This document shows positions 32,723 to 42,705 of a DNA stretch of 64,000 nt, piece by piece (within the stretch, counting starts at the first letter, position 1; every line of letters starts with the position of its first letter). Both the position numbers and the translations under genes were made by a program. Below the pieces are notes generated by a model. It made no database searches and was not told the DNA's origin. It saw only the letters and a program-made list of their open reading frames with translations. The stretch is from Rhodosorus marinus (taxonomy: Eukaryota; Rhodophyta; Stylonematophyceae; Stylonematales; Stylonemataceae): the NCBI GenBank assembly GCA_029953675.1, contig JAMWBK010000001.1, positions 471,001 through 535,000 on the forward strand, in the 5' to 3' direction.

Positions 32723-33698
32723 ACCAAGATTTCCTAGCAAATGCCTGCCAGCGAAGCTCTTCACCAAAACACTTGTTCTTCGACGAGCATCATATCAGCG
32801 CCTTCGATTATTCTTCTTAGGCTTGTTAGCCTCGGACTCATCGCTTTCTCATAAAGCGCCTGCGGGTGAAGCTTTGACCAAAACAGTTCGCCTTGGAAGC
32901 CGATGTCACTTAGGCCTAAGGCTACTTCGGTGGCAGGAAACACTCAATGCAGTGTTTCGACAGAACCTCGACAGGTATCGCGAGGATTGATGCTATCGAA
33001 ACGTTGTGGTGGTTGTGGTTGAATCGAATAAACGCAGTTGATAAATGCGCTTGTCATGCACTTGGTGAAAGGGATGACGAGGAAGCGAACGCACAAATTC
33101 AAGGAGCAGTATAAGCTCCTCGTAGGAGTCAAGCTGGGCCTTCGCTGTGGCATTTTCGTCAGCCGACACGTCATAATTCATCATGTGAGGGGCAGGTCAT
33201 GAGGAGCTAAATACATTTATGTTTAAGTAAAGTTTATTGCTGGTTTGTATTTTATTTCCAGCTGTTTTCCGAATTCGGAAAAGCTTACAATGTATGGAGG
33301 CGGAAGCTGAATTTTGATGGGTCTACGAGCAGCGAACTGCTCGCATATGTGATCCATTTGTTAACAATAACCACGCCGAATCGGCATTGTGTCTTCTCGT
33401 TACTTCCGACGGTGCAAGATGAGCGTAGGTGTGCAGTAGCCTCGGTGAAAGGACATGCAGACTGTAACAAGGCTAGGTGCAACGCCTTGTTGCGCCTCTA
33501 CCTTCCAAGATCAGGTTCTACAGGGCCTCGAGTATGACTTTGAAGTAGCCGAACCTGGCTACTGGGTCTCCAACATTCTACTGGCGATATTTTGATCACG
33601 TATCTGATCGTTTCGGGTGGCTTCTCCACCGATACGTGTGTTTAAGTTACAAAATTAGAATTAGTATTCGGGACAAAGAATCAAGACGCTTGCGCTAT

Positions 33699-34847
33699 TC
33701 ACTCAATCGGCAGATCGGTTTCTCCGTGCTGGTTTCTCATGTGCCTGAAGTAGTTGGTCCGCCACCTAAACTTGACCCCGCAGTAGTTACACGCTAATTT
33801 CTCCCGCTTCCCATGAACAATCTTGATGTGGGCGACTAGATGCGAGCGCTGACCAAACTTGGTCCGACAGAGATCGCAAACGTGCTTCTTCTCTCTGAAG
33901 TGTACCCCACTCAGATGTCGGTGAAGGTGCGCCTGCGATCGGAACGCCGACCCGCAAATTTCGCATTCAAATCTCTTTCGTTCAGTCACAACCACCTGTT
34001 TCTGATCAGGGGAGTCCGAATCAGTTCTAGGAAAGTTTTCACTACTCGTAATACTGCTTAACGTTCTGTCATCATTTTCATTGAAGAGCAGAGCCTTCCA
34101 GCTTTCAAACGTCGACATAATTTGTTGCACTCTTGGTGTCACAGCATCGGAGGATGACAGCGTGTAAGCTCGTATTCTTGACTTGTCGGGGAAAATTACC
34201 CATGCGGGCCCCCGTCGGTTCTCTATCGCAGCTATCCCCGCGTGCCACGCATCCGGAAGTTCAACAGGTAAGCTCGCTTGGATAAGTCGGTCTCGTTCCT
34301 TTAACCTCGTATCGCATTCACACGAATCCCCTCTCAAAATACAGAAGGAGCAGTCTCGATCAATTATCAACCGTTGTTGGATTCCAAAAACTTCACACCC
34401 ACTCCCCGCGTAACCAACAATAACTCCAACCCGGTTGAACGCTTCCCTTCTGAAGCTAACCGACGCCCGCAGCATCACCCCACCGTCCTCCATTTGCACC
34501 GCAATCAAACACACACTCGTCGTCCGCTCCTCGTTTATCGCAAAGATTACCCTGTCCTTCAACATTCGCGAGTCCTCAAACTTCAACATGTGCCCAAACG
34601 CTACATTTCCCTTCTGATGAGACAGTACATTCAAGCTCTTCCGGAAAAACAGCGTCTCACGAACACCAGCCTGCGGCCCCGGCTCCACCTTCATGAAATC
34701 GAAAGGAACCACATGTGACGGCGACGGCAGCTTAAACGAGTCTTTATTATTCCCACCCAGCAGCCATTCCCCCACCGCCACATCATTGAGCATCTCCCTC
34801 ATCAGCTCATAGTCCTCTCCATATTCCAGCCCCTCAATAATCATCAT
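33699..34847 (-). CDS. C2H2 zinc-finger protein, paralogue 2
   Basis: Intronless 382-aa protein starting at the ATG at 34847. Residues 1 to about 245 are almost identical to paralogue 1: the aligned ~680 nt show only a handful of changes, for example C to L in the segment SFCIVRG/SFCILRG and K to E after SGC. The linker (SSENFPRTDSDSPDQK) and the three C2H2 fingers then differ clearly. In the fingers most changes spare the Cys and His ligands and the core GSAFRSQ.HL.RH frame; finger 2 has CRTKFGQRSHLVAH and finger 3 CGVKFRWRTNYFRH. It ends GETDLPIE. The upstream ~130 bp also match paralogue 1, so gene and promoter were duplicated together. Confidence 0.88.
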   Translation of the reverse strand: MMIIEGLEYGEDYELMREMLNDVAVGEWLLGGNNKDSFKLPSPSHVVPFDFMKVEPGPQAGVRETLFFRKSLNVLSHQKGNVAFGHMLKFEDSRMLKDRVIFAINEERTTSVCLIAVQMEDGGVMLRASVSFRREAFNRVGVIVGYAGSGCEVFGIQQRLIIDRDCSFCILRGDSCECDTRLKERDRLIQASLPVELPDAWHAGIAAIENRRGPAWVIFPDKSRIRAYTLSSSDAVTPRVQQIMSTFESWKALLFNENDDRTLSSITSSENFPRTDSDSPDQKQVVVTERKRFECEICGSAFRSQAHLHRHLSGVHFREKKHVCDLCRTKFGQRSHLVAHIKIVHGKREKLACNYCGVKFRWRTNYFRHMRNQHGETDLPIE

Positions 34848-37687
34848 GCTCAACCCCTCAACAAGTGCGCCAATTCATAGATGAAGAAAATGCCCTTTCA
34901 CAACCTTCGCTCATTCATGCATATGTACACACCATCCCAGCAGCAAAAATCAAAGCCCCGTTCCTCCCTCATGGGTGGTCTTCACTAATCTCCAATCCTC
35001 CCGCCCCAAATGCTCTGCTCTACTTCTGTCCTTTAGTGGTTCTTGAACCACCAAAAAACGAAATCCTACTAATAACTAAACTAAATTTCTACCGAAATAC
35101 TATGAACTCACACCAACACAAACTGCGCTGCAATCTCCCCGCCTTTCCACCCTTCCAAAACTCCCACCCGCTTCAGATCTCTTCTCATCCGCCCGGACTC
35201 GAATTCTGGGATGTTGTTTTCTTGAGAAAGACGTTCGCAATGCGTTGATTCACAATAAAGGGTCTTACGTCCGCTCTTGACAGCAAAAACGCCCATTCAG
35301 TACGTCCTAAAAAATTTCAGAATCTGCGCCCAGAAAAGTTTTATTATAAAACATATATTATTCTAATATACCACGCGCGTTGAAAACGTGGCAAAGTACT
35401 CCGTTTCACCAATTTCACGCTTGGGTTCAATTTGAAAGTGACCTTTTTATTACATTATTCATCATTTGTGCAATTTTTCACGATGTTCACCCACCCCTAA
35501 CCGTCGAAGCTTTTGGTTTGGGGTGGGGGTAGAAGGGTTGCTGACATTGGCCTAGTGATAAGTGGAGGGTTGGATCCTTCTCTACACTGAGAAGCGGATT
35601 GGGAACTGATCAGTTTAGGTGCGCGGTTTAGTGGCTTTTTGTTTGAGAATGGAGATGGAAAGGATCACATTACAGCGGGGTCGGGCGATAGCTGATAAGG
35701 ATCTCGTGAACCGGGGGATGTCCATCGGTGTAGAATTCCTTCTGGGGGAAGTCTGCACGGGCCTTAACTGCGAGTTGGGGAGAGGTCGCGATCGTCTGAG
35801 GGGCAAATTGTCTTAAGGCTGGAGTAGTTGATTGTTTTTTTTTGGGGGGGGGGGGTGGGAAGAAGGGGGAAGGCTGAAATATATTATTGACTTCTTTGTA
35901 GAGCTAGTGCTCTAGAATAGTTGCAACAGCCCTACGTGCACATATTCCCCAGTGCAGGCGAGGGATCGGTGAGTTCTAATCTTGAATTCCAAGGTGGTGC
36001 CAACAAAACCCAAGCTCGTCTCTACGCTGATGAATATCATTTCATGCTTTTCAAAGCGCGGGCACGTTGAAGAAAACATCCAACAAGCGAGGACAAAGTT
36101 TGATCTCCGCTCCTTGGTACTACTTCGTACTTTTTCAAAACGTTTCCTTCCTATTTAACATTGTATATACCGTCACCAAACATCCTACACATCAAATAGG
36201 TCAACTTGTCGGCGTAGAAAAGTTGGACATGGTTCCAGGTCCACCTGTCTACGTCTGATCTGTACCCCCTGCTGTGAAGAATACAACATCGAGCACATCC
36301 GAGTTTGCTTTTCTCAAAAATCGCAGTTTTAATCGGATGATGCGTTCTTCCTGCTCCCGCTTGTGTCATTCCCCTTGAAGCGACCAGTCACCCAACCTCG
36401 GCACAAGAGACTTCTACAGCCCACTCACATCACTGGCTTCCGAATCATCCCGGAAGTGTAATCGCATCCACCAACCTCTAGATCCTCATGTTCTTCTATT
36501 TCTCCGTCAATCCACCACCAGCTCCTCACACTACACCATAACGGCGATTGCCCCAAAAACCTCTGCTCTTTCGGTCAAGATGATTTGCAGTCAAGTGACA
36601 CCGTTCCAGAATTAACCTAACAACTCCACATGACCCAACAGGAACAGTTTTTTTTAGCCAATGATCCTCGATCCGCGCGCCCAAAATCCCAAGTGACATC
36701 CACAAAACGGTTTTCTCCACCCCCAAGAAGAGATTCGACACAAAAACGGTGCTTCTCCGCCAAGCGAGGATTAAACTAAAATTCCATATTATTAATAACG
36801 TTTTTATTTTTATTCTTATGAAAAGAAGAAACAATTGTAGAAAACCATTCCTTTTGCTTACAGTGTCCAATCATCCAATTATGTTTCCATCAAAAGCATC
36901 AAAGAAACAGACGAAAAGGATCCGGCGAACAGGACTCTTCTTAATCGGAGTAATTAGTTTTGAAAAACAGTGAAATCTATGGACAATCTAATTAGATTCT
37001 AATACGATAAAAAGATTGTGAATAGTTGAAGAAAAGTTATTGGTTTGAGGACTGGAAAGATTAGGCGAGGAATGCCCGTGCTGCTTTCGTTTGATTTGGG
37101 AGCCGGAAGCAAAGCGGAAATTGTTGAGCACGCACCCCATCTGGCCGGCAGGCTTGTCAGAGTGACCGTCGAAATACAAGAGTTTGAGTGATTTTGTGTG
37201 CCTGTTCGTTTGCTGAGTTGCATTCGGATGCAAAACAACTTGCAGTCCAGCGGCGCGATCCGAAATACAAGAGTTTGAGGGATTTTGTGTGTCCCGTTCG
37301 TTTGCTGAGTTTGCATCCGGTGGCAACTTGCTAGTCCAGGGGCTCGTGCAAGAATGTGCCCCTAATTTTCCAGCGCTATTCAACAAATCGGAGGAAAACT
37401 GAGCTTGCGCGGCCGGCCGGAGCGGTAAATGTGACTTCAAAGCATCAAGCAAATAGTGTTTTGCGACGTCAAGAGGGTTTCCGGGAACCGTTGCGAATAT
37501 GATTCCATGCAGGAGGGCACGATGCAATCGTTCACCGCTTCGCGAGGCCAGTCACCATGCTTTCCTGGAGATCCGAGTTGCCGAGTACCTTTGGGCATGA
37601 ATTTAGGCTATCGGCTATCGCTTATAACCCTCAGTTTAATTTTCACAAAGTTATTAAATACAAGACACTCTCAAGACTGGCCATTGT
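34848..37687. other. Spacer between zinc-finger copies 2 and 3
   Basis: The duplicated upstream block ends near 34980. The remainder has AT-rich stretches, a run of G at 35841-35855 and a 91-bp tandem pair at about 37169-37350. Open frames (35649-35816, 36067-36258, 36999-37527) lack ATG starts or any recognisable content, and I call no gene. Confidence 0.45.
37169..37350. repeat. 91-bp tandem repeat, two copies
   Basis: GAAATACAAGAGTTTGAG.G occurs at 37171 and 37262, each followed by ATTTTGTGTG, CGTTCGTTTGCTGAGTT, GCAT.CGG and a CTTGC..GTCCAG box. The 91-nt offset is not a multiple of three, which argues against a coding repeat. Confidence 0.75.
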
Positions 37688-38833
37688 TCACTCAACCGGT
37701 ACTCCGGCGTCCGCGTGCTGTCTTCTAATATGCCGGAGATAGTTAGTTCGCCATCCAAACTTAGCGCCGCAATATGTACACTCCAGTTTTTCGCACTTCC
37801 CATGGACGTTGTTGACATGAACAAGGAGATGTGACCTCTGCCCAAATTTACTCCCGCAGAATTCACAGATGTGTGTTTTTTCTCTCAAGTGAACGCCCGC
37901 CTTGTGCCTCTTCAAATGGGAAGAGGATCGAAACGATGACCCGCAAACGTCGCACTCAAATCTTTTCGGTTTCCGTGATTTGTAGAGTGTCACAACCGAG
38001 TCCGAGTCAGCTCTTGGGACAAGTTCAAGACTGGGCACAGAGCTTGATGACCTATCGTCCGACTCTTTGAACAAAAGCCTCTTCCAACTGTCAAGCAAAG
38101 ATATAATATGCTGTACTCTGGGCGTGACCACATCCGAAGTTGAACTAGTGTGAGCTCGTATTTTGGAGCCATCAGGAAACACCACCCAGGCAGGACCTCG
38201 TAGACTCCTTATGAAGGCACTGCCGACATTCCATGCAGTCCCGAGTTCATCCGATAAGGTTTGCTGGACGAACCTGCAGCGCTCCTTCAGACTTCCATCG
38301 CAGTCACAAGGTTCAGCTCTCACCATGCAAAAGGAACAGTCCCGATCAATTGTGAACCGCTGTTGAATATGGAAGCACGTCGAACCACTGCTCGCGTAAG
38401 TCACTAACACTGTGACTTTGTTGAACGCAAGCGTCCTCGTGGAAAAGGACGCTCGCAGCATGACACCACCATCTTCACATCGAACTGCAATCAAGCAAAC
38501 AGATGTCATCCGCACCTCATCAACAGCGAAGATCAGTCGATCGTTTAGCATCCGCGAGTTTTCAAACTTCAACACGTTCGCAAACGCCACGTTTCCGATG
38601 TGATGAGACAGCACCTTCAAGCTCTTCCTGAAATACAACGTTTCACGAATTGTGGCCTGTGGTCCGGGATCCACCTTCATGAAATCAAAAGGGAGGATGT
38701 TTCTCGCATCCACCGGCAGCTTAAACAAATCCTCGTTGGTTCCGCCAAAAAGCCAGTCCTGGACATCGATATTGTTCAACATCTCTCGCATCAGCTCGTA
38801 CTCCTTTCCATGTTCAAGGTCCACGACAATCAT
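37688..38833 (-). CDS. C2H2 zinc-finger protein, paralogue 3 (divergent)
   Basis: Intronless 381-aa protein starting at the ATG at 38833 (MIVVDLEHGKEYELMREMLN). It aligns end to end with paralogues 1 and 2 at roughly 60 percent identity. The strongest blocks are LPFDFMKVDPGPQ, RETLYFRKSLKVLSHH, KFENSRMLNDRLIFAVDE, the Cys cluster RDCSFCMVRAEPCDCD, RGPAWVVFPDGSKIRAHT, and three C2H2 fingers whose ligands are all kept. It ends ADAGVPVE. It is the oldest split in the cluster, and conservation is spread evenly over the protein, unlike the patchy pattern between copies 1 and 2. Confidence 0.88.
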   Translation of the reverse strand: MIVVDLEHGKEYELMREMLNNIDVQDWLFGGTNEDLFKLPVDARNILPFDFMKVDPGPQATIRETLYFRKSLKVLSHHIGNVAFANVLKFENSRMLNDRLIFAVDEVRMTSVCLIAVRCEDGGVMLRASFSTRTLAFNKVTVLVTYASSGSTCFHIQQRFTIDRDCSFCMVRAEPCDCDGSLKERCRFVQQTLSDELGTAWNVGSAFIRSLRGPAWVVFPDGSKIRAHTSSTSDVVTPRVQHIISLLDSWKRLLFKESDDRSSSSVPSLELVPRADSDSVVTLYKSRKPKRFECDVCGSSFRSSSHLKRHKAGVHLREKTHICEFCGSKFGQRSHLLVHVNNVHGKCEKLECTYCGAKFGWRTNYLRHIRRQHADAGVPVE

Positions 38834-40358
38834 TCTAGATCCCCCCCCAAACACCCCAGCACTTTAGAAACAAAAAGCTAACAGCCCACCGAACAAAAAG
38901 ACCTCTCCCACCTCAAGAAAACGTCAAGAAACACGAGGAGGATTCATAGCTGAAGTGGAGCCCACTCCCGTCGCCTCACTTATCTCAACATTCCCATCTA
39001 TCTTATACTTGTCAACCTAAGCGCACACAGAAAAAAATAAACCAAAAGTGAACCTGTAAAAATGCCTCCTCACAAAGCGCGTCCCTCCACCAAACAACAC
39101 TGCCCTAACAACCCCCTCAACCACACCCTCCCAACAAAAGTCCGAATTCCTTTCGGAGAGACGACTATCGACATCCCATCAATCTGTTCGAAAATCCGAC
39201 CAACACCATCCGAGCTACAAACACGCCACCCCAGAAGCGGCGGAAAAAGAGTTCCCCCCAACAAACCATCCCTCGTCCTCCTTCGCGAAAGTATCAGTTT
39301 TTCTCCTTCATGAGCGAGGATTTTTCGCCCAACTTCTTCGTACAAAAAAGAATTTAAAAACAAAAACAAACAGAATCATTCTGCCCTGAAACCAGATGTT
39401 TCCTTTCACGACAGGTGTGACTGTGTCGGTTTAGCACCGATTTTTTCCGCTCCCTGACCCAAACTATTTTTAAAAAAACAATATCACACCATCCAAAACA
39501 AAAACAAAAAATTTGATGTAAAAAAAGACGGCAGGAAAAGAAAAGCGTTTTCCAAAACCGAAAAAAAATTCGGGGTGGCAAGGAGGCCATTAAGAAGTGA
39601 TCGGCAAAAAAAAACTTGCCCTTCAGATAAATCGGTGTAATTTATTTATTTTCTCTCCCAAAGAAAATGAAAATTTTCCGGAAATCCTCAATCACCAATA
39701 ACCCCAAAAAAGGATTATTTAGACGAACACGTCAGAATTTTCTCCGTCGTCTACTCCTAAACGGAATCCGTATTCTGTATATACTAAATATTTAAGAAGA
39801 TTACATCGGCAACGCAGGATCCTAGTTAAGGGATATACATCCAAAAATTGCTGAATTGAAATATTTATCGAAAAACATTTATTCAGGCGAGCGGCGAATA
39901 GCTCTTGCACCGAAAAATGATTGATTCGTTTTTTGGATTGAATAGGATTTTGTTGGCATGTCAGCCTCTTGGGTTTGAGGGATCGTCGAAGTGGCGAGAG
40001 CAGGAGGCGGCTGACGGTCATCATGATGGAGGTTCTTTCCTGATTAGGTTATGTCTTGCCAGTAGCGAAGAAGCTGAGCTTTCGCTTCTTTCTTTCTACT
40101 GCAATTGTTGTTCCGATTTCCGTTTTCCTCTTTGCTTTCGGGCAACATCGTTTGCAAGTTTGTTGCTGCGTCAGGTTCTTTCACCCAGTTGATGTTGAGA
40201 CCACGAGAGGATCGTTGGAGCGGGACCAGGTGACGGAACTCGTTTTGGTTGACGTCGCTCGCGAGGTAGTCCTGGATGAGGTTAACGGTGATTGGAGTTT
40301 CGAAAGTTGTACCCGGTACGATCGACGCTGTTGCTGGTTAGGCTAGTTGGATATCGGC
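38834..40358. other. Spacer
   Basis: Pyrimidine-rich upstream region of paralogue 3, then A-rich sequence (39350-39720). A frame at 40056-40346 begins with a hydrophobic stretch (FFLSTAIVVPISVFLFAFG) and an acidic tail but has no ATG; it could be an unplaced 5' exon. Nothing else is seen. Confidence 0.4.
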
Positions 40359-42121
40359 ATGACCTCAGAAGCAGATGCAGATCTTCCGAAAGGTCGAGGT
40401 ACCTCGCAGAAAGGGTACCAAACTCGCACAGAAAGGCACATGCTCTCAAACACCGGGGATAGGAAGGTGCGTTGAATATTTTTTTCCCCCTTCGCATCCC
40501 GATGTGCTCATCCGAGCTAACGTGAGTGTTTATCATCCTAATTCAGACGCTCACCGCCTCTGAAGCGCGTTCCAGACTATCTCCAGATGAGATTGTTCAG
40601 GTCACGTTCCTTCTCAGAATGAGAAGCGATCGTGGCTTGTCAGAGGTAGAGGCACAGGAGCTGAAGGAGATTAGCTTCAAGGTTCTAACGGACAGAGATC
40701 CGGCTGAACTGCTGGAAGATGCGTGCAAGCCCGAGAGCAGTGCTGGTGAGCACCGGATGGTATGATCTTCGAGACGTGGCTGGTTGCACGCGTCCATTTG
40801 CTGACATCTGTTTTGACCAATTTCCTAGCATCTGGATGCACTGGGAATATCGGAGGAGGAACTAACGGAGCTCAAAAGAGTTAAGAAGAGTAGCCAGATG
40901 GGATCAGTAACCAGGCGGGAGCTCCTGCACATCGAACTTTGCAAGCAGAAGCTCATCGATCATTGCTTCACTGAAAACTGGAAGTTTATCAAGCAACTAT
41001 TCGACTTCGAAGAGACCACCATGGTACCAAAGCACCTCGGGGTAAGGTCGCTCGACACATCGAGGTCGGCAGGTCTAGGAGATGGTTGCTGATGGATTCA
41101 TGCCCGTCCCTTATTTGCAGGTGCACGGAACTGAGATTGCTGTTCCAGAAATATGTCTTGCTGAATATGGGAAAGACTTTGCCTCCGACGTGTTTAACAT
41201 AATCTACAACGGAATTTTGAGAGAAGCTATAGACCTCTACGCAATTCTCGCCAGCTTGAAGAGAAGAACTGTTCTAGTTGATCCTGAGGATGTACGAACT
41301 GACCGCGGCGGGCTTAACGACTCGCATGCACATAACTGAAGCCATGCTCTCCGTCGTTTGTCGTTTACAGGTCCATGCGGTCTTTTCGTGGTGGATCGAT
41401 TTTCGCATCTTTGTAATCAAATCTTTTGAAGTTGAAGACCAGTTCATCTTGCCCTGGGTGACAAGGAGAGTGAACGTCAGCAAGACAGTGATGCAGCAAA
41501 CATGCCGGAACCTACGAAGATCTAGAATAGCTTTCAAATTGCTTAAGGTGCGGACTGCTCAATTCCACTGGACACAGAATGTTCCACACAATGCGAATGC
41601 GATTCGTGCGTTTCGTTGCTGAGCAGCCATTGCCGCTCAGGTGTCCAATACAGAGGAGTTTGAGGGACGAATGCATCCCGGAGAGGTGATCAACAGATTC
41701 CACTCAGCTTGGGAGAACGTTTTTCTCGATTTGAAAAGTTATTTTCAAGACACTCACCGTATTCTGGTGCCCATGGTCGCCCGTGCGTACCAAGCAACCG
41801 ACAAAACGAAACTGGAAAAGGAGATTTTCAATTATTTGAAAGGCAGCGACGAAGCGGATTTGGTATATGCTTTCAATCAGTGCAACTGGATCTCTTCGCA
41901 AGACTGACACGTTCGCAACTCCCTCGTCACAGGTTGCGGGGCTCTGGGTAAGATGGATGACCTCTGCTCAGAGGAAATCTTACCGGAAAGGTTTGGTTGG
42001 CAATATCTTCAACCTGAGGGCTTCTCAGGATTTTAAGAACCTCGAAGCTAAGTTCTCGCATAGGGAACATATACGTATCCCTGAAATGATTATCAAAAAG
42101 GAAGCGTTGCTTGAGGACTAG
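40359..42121 (+). CDS. Alpha-helical protein, possibly hemerythrin-like
   Basis: Seven exons join in phase: 40359-40466, 40547-40759, 40829-41041, 41121-41291, 41371-41547, 41641-41862 and 41933-42121, giving 430 aa. The N-terminus (MTSEADADLPKGRG) is disordered and a charged helical region follows (ELTELKRVKKSSQ). From about residue 225 the pattern recalls eukaryotic hemerythrin-like proteins: HAVFSWWIDFRIFVIKSFEV with EDQFILPWV, later FHSAWENVFLDLKSYFQDTH with RILVPMVARAY. His and acidic residues sit at helix positions used for iron ligands, but I cannot confirm a full ligand set. The exon structure is strong evidence for a real gene. The function call is tentative. Confidence 0.7.
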
Positions 42122-42705
42122 CTCAGAGCAACCCATCCGTCCAGACCCGCCACAAACGGACCCAACGGGAACACGGTCCGAGATTCGCGCGAAAGAAACA
42201 TGTCCATAGATTTTCTTGAATGCATTCCTATTCCTAATTCTTTCTTTTCGCGGGATAATATATCATTTTATTCATAAAAATTAATCATATATGTACATTT
42301 TCTAAATATTCAATAGTAAATTGATACAAACGCGAACCGACGCTCGTTCGTCTACTACTGAAAACTAACACCCTTCAAGAAAATTCATTCGATTTTAAGA
42401 TGAATTTAGAATGAAGAGCATATTTGTAATGATTTTTCAAAGATATATTAACTGAAATTTGAAAATATTTGGGACTTGTGCTTGGAGAGCTAAACGTCAA
42501 AAGGCAATGAAAAGAAACGCTTGTGCAGGGCAAGGTTTATAGTAAAGAGTATTTATTGGTTCGTGGGAGAGGGGTTTGTAGGTGTGCATGTTTGGAGCGG
42601 CTTGGGTAGGGGAGCGGGGTAGGGGGGCCCTTTGACGACGGACGTTGCGATTTCACGTAAGGAACATGTGTGGGAAAGCTCAAAGGAGAGAAGTGTGACA
42701 AAAAC
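42122..42705. other. Spacer
   Basis: AT-rich region between two plus-strand genes, then G-rich leader sequence. No gene is seen. Confidence 0.4.

Larger units (their letters stand above)
30729..33698. other. Repeat-rich spacer between zinc-finger copies 1 and 2
   Basis: The region upstream of paralogue 1 (to about 30860) is almost identical to that upstream of paralogue 2. Beyond it lie a direct duplication (31257-31365 and 31468-31575), an inverted partner of the upstream sequence (32069-32169), a C-run near 31220, a G-run near 32033-32043, and two dispersed motifs at 32626 and 32698. Open frames here are short and unsupported. Confidence 0.5.

Noticed and set aside
36999-37527. Long overlapping minus-strand frames covering the 91-bp repeat.
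   Set aside because: Repeat offset is not a multiple of three, so the two copies are read in different frames; composition is not protein-like.
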